A stretch of DNA of 64,000 bases from the NCBI GenBank assembly GCA_963677185.1, contig OY781889.1, positions 1-64,000 on the forward strand, given 5' to 3'. A model generated the notes under the pieces. The model did not search any database. It was given only the letters and a program-made list of their open reading frames with translations, and had not been told where the DNA came from. The translations under genes and the position numbers were made by a program. Shown piece by piece: positions 36,567 through 43,776 of this stretch (position 1 is the first letter of the stretch; the number at the start of each line of letters is the position of its first letter). Origin of the DNA: G963677185 sp963677185 (GTDB lineage Bacteria > Bacillota > Syntrophomonadia > Syntrophomonadales > Syntrophomonadaceae).

Positions 36567-37246
36567 TATGGACCATTGCAGCCATACTTTTAATGGCTTT
36601 TATTGTATATGATCTGGCGCCCAACATATACGCCCGCAACTTCAGCCCCGGTATCGTCAGGACCCTGGACAGCCCTGGCGTAGCCTTGACTTTTGATGAC
36701 GGGCCCAATTCCGTGTATACGGCTCAACTGCTCGATATTCTGGCCGAGTATAATATACCAGCCACCTTTTTTGTCCTGGCAGAAAATGCGGCAGACAATC
36801 CCCATCTGATCGAACGCATGCGCAGAGATGGCCATGCCATTGGCATACATTCCGCCAATCACCGCCCGGCATGGTTAAGCACCCCCTGGCAAACAGCCCG
36901 CGATTTCGAGCATTGCCGGGAAGCATTTCGTAAGCTTAACCTTCCAGTTACTCTTTACCGCCCTCCCTGGGGCACCTTTAACCTGTTCACTTTATGTATA
37001 GCCAGAAAATATCACTTGCAGACGGTGCTGTGGTCTTTATCTCCCGATGACTGGAGGCGGAATTCAACCCCTGAAGGCATCGCCGAGGCCATAATAGACC
37101 GTGTTGGATCACAGGATATTATACTCCTGCATGATAATGGCGGTGCCGCAGGCGCGCCTGCAAAGACAATCGAAGCGCTGAAAACAATTATTCCGACCCT
37201 TAAAAGCCAGGGCTACGATTTTGTAACCGTTCCCCAGGAAGGATAG
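36563..37246 (+). CDS. Polysaccharide deacetylase (NodB domain)
   Basis: This 227-residue protein has an N-terminal membrane anchor (residues 3-20). The NodB motifs are intact: TFDDGPN with the catalytic Asp and metal Asp, HSANH with both metal histidines, RPPWGTF, and LLHDNGG. Carbohydrate esterase 4 enzymes remove N- or O-acetyl groups from glycans. In this operon the substrate might be a glycolipid head group or a wall glycan. It overlaps the preceding glycosyltransferase gene by 4 nt. Confidence 0.92.
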   Translation: MIWTIAAILLMAFIVYDLAPNIYARNFSPGIVRTLDSPGVALTFDDGPNSVYTAQLLDILAEYNIPATFFVLAENAADNPHLIERMRRDGHAIGIHSANHRPAWLSTPWQTARDFEHCREAFRKLNLPVTLYRPPWGTFNLFTLCIARKYHLQTVLWSLSPDDWRRNSTPEGIAEAIIDRVGSQDIILLHDNGGAAGAPAKTIEALKTIIPTLKSQGYDFVTVPQEG

Positions 37247-37252
37247 GCGGTA

Positions 37253-37783
37253 ATGATGCAACATATTTTGCAGCAGGCGGTTATTGGTTTCGAAAAGATA
37301 TATGCATCCAGACAGCGTTTTCCTTATATACCCGGCTCCAGCTGGGAGATGCTCTACGTAGATATAAGGACACACAGGGGCAGAACCATCGAACTTCCAG
37401 CTGGTGAAATAATACGGAAGGGCGACCGGGTGGCTGAACTCCATGTCAATAATCTGAAGCTCCTGGATATGAATCTAAACATGACCATGGTTTTTCGCAT
37501 TTTGCGGCAGGAATTCGAAGCTCTGGCCCGGGCATCACAGGAGCACCCGGATTACCAGCAGATCAAAGCTTTCTATGCCCGCACCGTTTTGCACCCCATC
37601 GCAGCCCGCCAGGGCTGGACCATGTTTGATGTAGCCAATCCGTTATTGAAGTTGTTTTTAGATTGGTGGGAGAACACATTAAGACGTTCATTTTCGAATG
37701 AGGAAGGACCGCTGCATGCGTTAGAACCTAAAGAGTGCTGGATCAGCCGAAAAAAGTTATGCAGCCAATCAGGCGGATTATGA
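37253..37783 (+). CDS. YkoP-like protein
   Basis: This 176-residue soluble protein with the block GDRVAELHVNNLKL resembles the YkoP-like family, which in Bacillus also lies beside glycosyltransferase and polysaccharide deacetylase genes. The function is unknown. It starts 6 nt after the deacetylase stop and overlaps the next gene by ATGA at 37780. Confidence 0.7.
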   Translation: MMQHILQQAVIGFEKIYASRQRFPYIPGSSWEMLYVDIRTHRGRTIELPAGEIIRKGDRVAELHVNNLKLLDMNLNMTMVFRILRQEFEALARASQEHPDYQQIKAFYARTVLHPIAARQGWTMFDVANPLLKLFLDWWENTLRRSFSNEEGPLHALEPKECWISRKKLCSQSGGL

Positions 37784-38805
37784 AAAAGAGCCTGGCCTTC
37801 TACGCCTTTCTGATAATCGTCATACTTCTGACACTTTACAGCATATCGAGCACTCAAAGCCTGTCTGAACTGCTTGATGTTCTACTAATGGCAGATCCGG
37901 TCTATACAGCACTTGCGGTGCTGCTAATGATTTCATTCTGGTGCTGGGATGCTTTGATAATCAAGTATTTATCTCAACGTGCAGGGATTGATAGCTCTCT
38001 GGCCAATTGCCTGCGCTATGCCATGGTCGGCTCTTACTACAACCAGATCACTCCGATGGCCAGCGGCGGCTTGCCGGTGCAGGTTTGGGCTATGAACGCC
38101 CGCGGCCCCTACGGCGTTTCCGATGCCAGCTCCATCCTGGTGAATAAGTGGGTGGTTTACCAGTCCATGGTAACTCTTTACGGCGCATTTTTCCTGGTCT
38201 TTAATATTCCCTTTGTAATGAGCCAGAGCAGCGGCATCTATGTCTGGGTATTCATCGGCTTGCTTCTGAACCTCATCATGATGCCAGCCATATGGATTTT
38301 AGCCTACAATGCTGCCGCGCTTCTCAAGGTGATGAAGGGTATTATTGCGGTCCTGAAATGGCTTCGGCTGCTGCGCTGGTTCAGCCCGGAAAGAATAGAA
38401 AAAGGGATAAGCAGCTTCGTCGCTGATCTGAACCGCATGCAAAAAGACTGGCAGCTAATATTCAGCGTCGCGGTGATGACCTTCGGACAGTTGACCTGTT
38501 ACCTGGGTATCACCTATTTTGTTTACCGGGCTCTAGGACAAAGCGGGCTGGGTTTCTGGGACATAATCGCCATTCAATCCATTCTATACCTGGCAGTGCA
38601 TTTTATTCCCACTCCGGGAAATGCTGGCGCTTCAGAAGGCGCCTTCTATATTCTCTTCAAAAACTTTTTCCCGCCCCAGCTTATTTTTGCCGGTTTGCTG
38701 CTCTGGCGCATCATCATCTATTATTTCTGCCTGGTGATAACCGGTATGGTTGCATTCTATGATCATATTATCCTGCCCCGGCGCTATCGGGATGGAAGGT
38801 TATAG
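37780..38805 (+). CDS. Flippase-like membrane protein (LPG synthase TM domain/UPF0104)
   Basis: This 341-residue protein has about eight helices and the family signature YYNQITPMASGGLPVQVWAM near residue 85 and HFIPTPGNAGASEGAF near 280. The same membrane domain in MprF flips aminoacyl-lipids; stand-alone members are thought to move lipids or lipid-linked sugars. It could move the glycolipid made by the operon. The start is taken at the ATGA overlap with the YkoP-like gene; a GTG at 37735 is in frame. Confidence 0.85.
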   Translation: MKKSLAFYAFLIIVILLTLYSISSTQSLSELLDVLLMADPVYTALAVLLMISFWCWDALIIKYLSQRAGIDSSLANCLRYAMVGSYYNQITPMASGGLPVQVWAMNARGPYGVSDASSILVNKWVVYQSMVTLYGAFFLVFNIPFVMSQSSGIYVWVFIGLLLNLIMMPAIWILAYNAAALLKVMKGIIAVLKWLRLLRWFSPERIEKGISSFVADLNRMQKDWQLIFSVAVMTFGQLTCYLGITYFVYRALGQSGLGFWDIIAIQSILYLAVHFIPTPGNAGASEGAFYILFKNFFPPQLIFAGLLLWRIIIYYFCLVITGMVAFYDHIILPRRYRDGRL

Positions 38806-38817
38806 ACCCGGGCCCGG

Positions 38818-39720
38818 CTATTGCATGGCTTCCCGTAATACCTCAAGGTTGGCATCCATAATGCGAATATAAGCGTCAGGGTCGTCCGGTCCGGATACGG
38901 CCGGATCAAGGGTCAGTACGCTGGCCCCGGCTTCGCGGGCGATAGTTTGCGCTGCCGCGGGAGAATACTGAGGTTCAACAAAAACGAATTTTGCGCCGCT
39001 TTCCCTGATAATTTCTACCGTGGCTGCCATTTCCGCTGCGCTGGGTTCAGAGCCAGGCTCTCTTTCTACCGTGGCTACGATACTCAGTTGAAATTCCCGG
39101 GCAAAGTAGGGAAAGGCTTCATGGAAAGTAACTATTTTACGATTGGGCAGCGGGTCCAAAACGCTGTGCATCTTACTGCGTTCAGCTTCCAGGCGCTTGA
39201 TATAAGAGTCGGCGTTGACCTGATAGCGGGCGGCATTGGCCGGGTCCAGAACTGCCAGCTGCTTGCCTATATTGGCGGTCTGCTCTATGGCTCCGCTGAT
39301 GCTAACCCACAGGTGAGGGTTATTCGTCTGGCCGTCTGCTTGCACAATGAGCGCACATCCCTGGCTGGCGTCAACCACCTTAACATTGGGATTCTGGCTG
39401 GATATCGAATCCATGAATGATTCCATGCCGGCTCCGTTAATTATCAGGATGTCGGCCACTTCCAGGGTCTTCATGTTGTCAGGGGTCAATTGATAATCGT
39501 GCAGACATCCGGTCTGCGGCGGGGTCAGGTTTTTCAGCTCCACGCCGGGCACACCTGCAATCACATTCATTGTCATTATATACATGGGATAAAAAGAGGT
39601 GACAATAACTGTTTTCTTCTGGCCGGCCGGCTCCCCTTCTCCGGTGTTAAAGCCGCAACCAGGCAGCAACATGCAGGCGGCCAACGCCACGCCTATCATC
39701 CAGATGGTTTTTTTCCGCAT
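38818..39720 (-). CDS. Metal-binding lipoprotein, ZnuA/TroA type
   Basis: This 300-residue lipoprotein has a lipobox LLPGC, then a cluster A-I solute-binding fold: SFYPMYIMT, a helical backbone, NPHLWVS, FHEAFPYFAREF and FVEPQYS. The His residues in PHLW and FHEAF fit zinc or manganese ligands; the usual His-rich loop is absent. No permease or ATPase gene is adjacent. MRKK at 39720 (GAAGG 8 nt upstream) is a good signal-peptide start; an ATG at 39741 is also possible. It is convergent with the flippase gene. Confidence 0.88.
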   Translation of the reverse strand: MRKKTIWMIGVALAACMLLPGCGFNTGEGEPAGQKKTVIVTSFYPMYIMTMNVIAGVPGVELKNLTPPQTGCLHDYQLTPDNMKTLEVADILIINGAGMESFMDSISSQNPNVKVVDASQGCALIVQADGQTNNPHLWVSISGAIEQTANIGKQLAVLDPANAARYQVNADSYIKRLEAERSKMHSVLDPLPNRKIVTFHEAFPYFAREFQLSIVATVEREPGSEPSAAEMAATVEIIRESGAKFVFVEPQYSPAAAQTIAREAGASVLTLDPAVSGPDDPDAYIRIMDANLEVLREAMQ

Positions 39721-39905
39721 AGGTTCAACCTTCTCATTCATATTTTCCTATTTCAAAGTATATTCTACCCGATTTCCAATATAAATTAATCAGGATAGAG
39801 ATTTCTGCCCATTTATTATAAATGCTATGTGATGGCGGCTGATTTTCTTGTATTCTATATTTCAGAGCCTGGCGGCTTTAATAATTATGAAGATATGGTG
39901 GAAAA

Positions 39906-40691
39906 ATGCTTGCCAAACTGGGTGTGGGAACTTATAAGGAAATAATCCTGCCTGATCTGGATTTCTATCTGTCCAATTTTCAGATTATTGAATTGCAGGA
40001 CTTTATTATGCCTGCCAGTCTGGATAATCCCGGCCTGGTCAGGGATTATAAAGAGATGCTGGACGGCTGGGGCGGAGAACTCTCGCTGCATGGTCCATAC
40101 CTCCACCTGGTACCGACCAGCCTGGATCACCGGGTAAAGGAAGTCGCCGAATTCCGGTACTTGCAGGCAGTCGATGCAGCCCACAAGCTCGGAGCTTCAC
40201 GGGTGATTATCCATTCTTTTTACGACCTTCACACTGGATTTTCGGAGTATGACGACATGTGGATGGAAGACAACCTGATATTCTGGAACAGCTTCCTGGA
40301 CCGGATAGAAGGCTGCGGAGTCTCCATTTTAATGGAGAATCTCCATGATCGGAATCCAGCGACTTTTGCAAAATTGGTTTCCCAAATCGGCCGTTCCAGC
40401 TTCGGAGCCTGCCTGGATCTCGGCCACAGCCACTGCTTTTCCCCCTCACATCCGGCTATCTGGGCCAATCTCGTCCCGTGTTCATATTTCCATATCTCTG
40501 ACAATGATGGAATCAGCGACAGCCACTCGCTTATCGGTCAGGGACGCATAGATTTTGCCAGTATTTCAGATGAGCTGATCAATAAGGCCGGCCTGTGCCT
40601 GGTGAGTGAAGCCCGGGCTCCAATCAGCCATCAATTCGACAGTTTAAAAGGCTTGCAGGCATTGATCATGCATGCACAGAAACAATCATAA
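39906..40691 (+). CDS. Xylose isomerase-like TIM-barrel protein
   Basis: This 261-residue protein of the sugar phosphate isomerase/epimerase superfamily (AP endonuclease family 2) has SLHGPYL, SRVIIHSFYD, ILMENLHD, CLDLGHSH and YFHISDND, with the Glu/Asp/His residues that bind the divalent metal. The substrate is unknown. AGATATGGTGGAAAA precedes the ATG. It ends about 70 bp before the promoter of the first cobalamin riboswitch, but is not part of that unit. Confidence 0.85.
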   Translation: MLAKLGVGTYKEIILPDLDFYLSNFQIIELQDFIMPASLDNPGLVRDYKEMLDGWGGELSLHGPYLHLVPTSLDHRVKEVAEFRYLQAVDAAHKLGASRVIIHSFYDLHTGFSEYDDMWMEDNLIFWNSFLDRIEGCGVSILMENLHDRNPATFAKLVSQIGRSSFGACLDLGHSHCFSPSHPAIWANLVPCSYFHISDNDGISDSHSLIGQGRIDFASISDELINKAGLCLVSEARAPISHQFDSLKGLQALIMHAQKQS

Positions 40692-40762
40692 TCGCAGATG
40701 CGTTCTTTACCTGTCCGGAACGGTATTTATCAGTTTTTGTAAAATCCGGCCAATATTTAGTA

Positions 40763-40791
40763 TTGACGAATGTCGATTCATAGCGTAAATT
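40763..40791 (+). promoter_or_regulatory. Promoter of the first B12-controlled operon
   Basis: TTGACG (40763-40768), a 17-bp spacer and TAAATT (40786-40791) lie just upstream of the riboswitch. Confidence 0.5.
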
Positions 40792-40810
40792 ATTCTTAAT
40801 AATTCAATAT

Positions 40811-40975
40811 GCTCATCTGGTTTGCAGGAATGGTTTTCCATCCTGCTTAAATGGAATGGGGTGCAAATCCCCGCGAACTGGTCACTGTGAAGCCCGATAG
40901 GGATAAGTCAGGAACATGCCGTTTGAGCCGATTAGTCGCTGTTGCCAGGTCTATAGACAGCGGGTTACATAACAG
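40811..40975 (+). ncRNA. Cobalamin riboswitch 1
   Basis: The conserved core is easily seen: GGGTGCAAATCCCCGC, GAACTGGTCACTGTGAAGCC (B12 box GTCACTG at 40881-40887), GGGATAAGTCAGGA, then CGCTGTTGCCAGG and the closing region. It precedes the secreted barrel/DUF4430/ECF operon. It is of the shorter class with the GTCACTGTGA form, like riboswitch 2 and unlike riboswitch 3. Confidence 0.92.
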
Positions 40976-41019
40976 TGCCTGCTGGTGATGATTCGTATCA
41001 CGGCAGGCGCTTTTTATTT
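40976..41019 (+). terminator. Expression-platform terminator of riboswitch 1
   Basis: GCCTGC (40977-40982) and GGTGAT pair with ATCAC and GCAGGC (41003-41008), followed by TTTTT at 41011-41015. This is a regulated terminator between the aptamer and the first gene. Confidence 0.85.
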
Positions 41020-41056
41020 GGCCTGGCCTGTTTCCGGTCTGAATGGAGGAATAAGA

Positions 41057-42061
41057 ATGACGGCTCGTAAAAAGATGATAGCGCTGGGTCTGATATTCTG
41101 CCTGGCCGTCATTTTCAACGGCCCTGGCGTGACCGCTGCGCAATCCGCACCCGCGCTTCCGATCGCGGATACCGCTGCATACCTCTGTAAAAACGTGCCC
41201 GCACCGGGGATCAGCTCCACCGGCGGCGAGTGGACGGTAATCGCTCTGGCACGCTCCGGCTGCACCACCCCTTCCGGCTACTTCGACACTTATTACAAAC
41301 AGGTGGAAAACCTGGCCAGGCAAACGGGTGGAGTGCTGCATCGTAAAAAGTCCACCGAAAACTCCCGCGTGGTCCTCGCTCTTACGGCCATCGGGCGCGA
41401 TCCCTCGAATGTTGGCGGCTATAACCTGCTGGAAACCCTTGGCGACTACGACCGCACCCTGGGGCAGGGCATCAATGGCCCCATCTTCGCCCTGCTGGCT
41501 CTTGACAGCGGCAATTACAGCATACCAGCCTGCAAGACGGCTAAAACCCAGGCCAGCCGGGATATGTATATCAAGGCCATCCTGGACCTGCAACTGGCAG
41601 ACGGGGGCTTTGCCCTGTCAGGAAAAAGCGCCGAGGCTGACACCACCGGAATGGCCTTGCAGGCCCTGGCCAGGTATCAGGACCGCCCCGCTGTTAAAAC
41701 AGCAACCGTCAAAGCCCTTAAATGCCTGTCTGGAATGCAGGATAGCTCCGCAGGGTTTCAAAACTGGGGGGCGACCAACGTCGAGAGCAGCGCCCAGGTG
41801 CTGCTGGCACTTTGTGAGCTCGGTATCGGCATTAATGACAGCCGGTTTGTTAAAAACAAGCATACGCTGGCGGACAATCTGTTAAGTTACTACGCCAAAG
41901 GCAGCGGTTTCAGGCATTGCGGCGACGGCCAGGGCGTAGGGATCATGGCTACCGAGCAGTCCCTGTGCGCACTGGTAAGTCTTCAGCGGATATCCAGCGG
42001 CCAGAAGAGCCTGTACCGGATGGATGACGTGAAAAACGCCATAAGCAAAAATCTAAAATGA
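41057..42061 (+). CDS. Secreted alpha/alpha-barrel protein, transcobalamin alpha-domain-like
   Basis: This 334-residue protein has a signal peptide (about residues 1-29, ending TAAQS). The mature part consists of prenyltransferase/squalene-cyclase-like helical repeats (WTVIALARSG, ILDLQLADGGFALSG with ADTTGMALQALARY, ESSAQVLLALCELGI). Animal transcobalamin and intrinsic factor use this same alpha6/alpha6 fold as their first cobalamin-binding domain. It is the first gene after a cobalamin riboswitch and is followed by a DUF4430 protein, the second transcobalamin domain. GGAGG precedes the ATG at 41057. I infer a role in corrinoid capture at the cell surface. Confidence 0.82.
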   Translation: MTARKKMIALGLIFCLAVIFNGPGVTAAQSAPALPIADTAAYLCKNVPAPGISSTGGEWTVIALARSGCTTPSGYFDTYYKQVENLARQTGGVLHRKKSTENSRVVLALTAIGRDPSNVGGYNLLETLGDYDRTLGQGINGPIFALLALDSGNYSIPACKTAKTQASRDMYIKAILDLQLADGGFALSGKSAEADTTGMALQALARYQDRPAVKTATVKALKCLSGMQDSSAGFQNWGATNVESSAQVLLALCELGIGINDSRFVKNKHTLADNLLSYYAKGSGFRHCGDGQGVGIMATEQSLCALVSLQRISSGQKSLYRMDDVKNAISKNLK

Positions 42062-42094
42062 GCCTGCGCTGATAATCGAAAGGGGAATTGCTTG

Positions 42095-42901
42095 ATGAAA
42101 TCCAAATCCAGAATAATTATCACTGCCACATGCCTGCTGGCTATCCTGACTGCCGCTTTTTTCTATGGAGGCGGTTACGCACCGGCAGGTAATAGTGCCA
42201 TATTGCCGGCGCCGGCCGGCCAATCCTGGGAAACGAAGAGTGCGGAATCGTCTATAAAATATGAAGAACCGGCTCCTGGCAACGTATCCGGGCCATTTGC
42301 CCAGGCCGCTCTTCCCGGCAGCGCCCCTTCCGGCAATTCAGCTGTGGACAATGCTGCCGAAAAGGCTCCAGTTGCTTTGGCTGTTCCCGATCCCGGCGTC
42401 GAGCCAGGACAGCAATCTGTAAATAGTCCGGCCAGCACTGCATCCGCTCCATCCGCGCCGGTCACAGGCAGCAATAGCGAGCAGCAGCTTGCCTGCACCA
42501 TGTCGATCAGCTGTGCTACCATTCTAAACCACCTGGATTCTTTCGATCCCGCCAAGAAGGATCTGCTCCCGGCCGACGGACTGATCCTGTTGGTCAGGGA
42601 AGCCGGCTTTAAGAAAGGCGAATCGGTGTTTGACCTTTTACTCAGGGAGGCCCAGCTGCACAAAATTCACCTGGAGTACGAAGACAATCCCGTCTACGGT
42701 TCGGCCTATATCGAAGGCATCGGCAACATTTATGAATTCGACTGTGGAGAGCTTTCGGGCTGGACATACAAAGTCAATGGAGCATACCCTGGCTGCGGCT
42801 GCTCACAGTACAAGCTTAAGGAAGGGGACATTGTCGAAGTGGTCTATACCTGCGACCTCGGACAAGATGTTGGTGCTGTGGTGCAGGGTGGAGGCCGTTG
42901 A
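42095..42901 (+). CDS. Exported DUF4430 protein, transcobalamin beta-domain-like
   Basis: This 268-residue protein has an N-terminal signal/anchor helix (residues 7-26), an Ala/Pro/Ser-rich linker to about residue 130, and a C-terminal DUF4430 domain (about 165-262) with GESVFDLLLREA, GELSGWTYKVNG and a Cys-rich YPGCGCSQYKL, then LKEGDIVEVVYT. DUF4430 corresponds to the C-terminal cobalamin-clamping domain of transcobalamin. The ATG at 42095 follows AAAGGGG. It overlaps the EcfT gene by 4 nt, so it is tied to the transporter. Confidence 0.85.
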   Translation: MKSKSRIIITATCLLAILTAAFFYGGGYAPAGNSAILPAPAGQSWETKSAESSIKYEEPAPGNVSGPFAQAALPGSAPSGNSAVDNAAEKAPVALAVPDPGVEPGQQSVNSPASTASAPSAPVTGSNSEQQLACTMSISCATILNHLDSFDPAKKDLLPADGLILLVREAGFKKGESVFDLLLREAQLHKIHLEYEDNPVYGSAYIEGIGNIYEFDCGELSGWTYKVNGAYPGCGCSQYKLKEGDIVEVVYTCDLGQDVGAVVQGGGR

Positions 42902-43776
42902 ATAACACCTTCTCCAGCTATCATCCGGCAGTCAACATGGCCTGCTTTGCCATGATCATGATTTTTTCCATGTTCCTGATGCACCCGGCCTGCCTGGCCA
43001 TATCCGTGCTGGGAGCCGGAACATATTACATAATGCTTAAAGGCTTCAAAAGCGCCGGCAAAGGTATTAAGGCCATGATTCCCCTGGCCCTTTTCACGGC
43101 TTTGATCAACCCGGTGTTCAACCATGAAGGCGCAACTATTCTGGCCTACTTGCCGGGCGGCAATCCGCTCACCCTGGAGTCCATCCTGGTCGGTGCGGCA
43201 GCGGCATTCATGCTGACCGCGATAATCGGCTGGTTCGCTTGTTTTGCCGAGGTAATGGGTCCGGACCGTTTCATTTACCTCTTTGGCCGAATAACACCAG
43301 CCCTGGCGCTAATCCTGTCCATGGCCCTCCGCTTTGTACCGGTTTTTAAAACCCGGCTCCTGGCGGCCAGCCAGGCTCAGAAATGCCTGGGACGCGACCT
43401 GTCCAGCGGCAGCCTGACGGCCCGGATGCGCAGCGGGATGGGCATCCTATCCATTATGACCACCTGGGCACTGGAAAGTTCCATCGATACAGCCGACAGC
43501 ATGAAATCTCGCGGTTACGGACTTCCCGGTCGCACCTCCTTTTCCATTTTTCGTTTTGACAGGCGGGACGGCCTGACTCTGGGATTTCTTGCTGTTGCGT
43601 CTCTCTATATAATTGCCGCTGCAGCCAGTGGAGCTTTATACTGCCGGTATTTCCCCACTTTCAAGGCTGCTCCGGCCGGAGCGCTTCAGTTCAGCGCATT
43701 GGCCGCCTACCTGGCGCTGTGTTGCACCCCGGTGGCGGTCAACATTCGGGAGGTCATCAAATGGAAAGCTATGTAA
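42898..43776 (+). CDS. ecfT: ECF transporter T component
   Basis: This 292-residue membrane protein has about six helices and the coupling-helix motifs of EcfT/CbiQ: ALRFVPVFKTRLLAASQAQKCLG and DTADSMKSRGYG, where the Ala-Arg-Gly-type signature contacts the ATPases. It starts with a TTG overlapping the previous stop (TTGA); GGAGG is only 3 nt before, so initiation may depend on coupling. Its stop overlaps the next gene by 16 nt. It forms the transmembrane scaffold of the B12-regulated ECF transporter. Confidence 0.88.
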   Translation: MNNTFSSYHPAVNMACFAMIMIFSMFLMHPACLAISVLGAGTYYIMLKGFKSAGKGIKAMIPLALFTALINPVFNHEGATILAYLPGGNPLTLESILVGAAAAFMLTAIIGWFACFAEVMGPDRFIYLFGRITPALALILSMALRFVPVFKTRLLAASQAQKCLGRDLSSGSLTARMRSGMGILSIMTTWALESSIDTADSMKSRGYGLPGRTSFSIFRFDRRDGLTLGFLAVASLYIIAAAASGALYCRYFPTFKAAPAGALQFSALAAYLALCCTPVAVNIREVIKWKAM

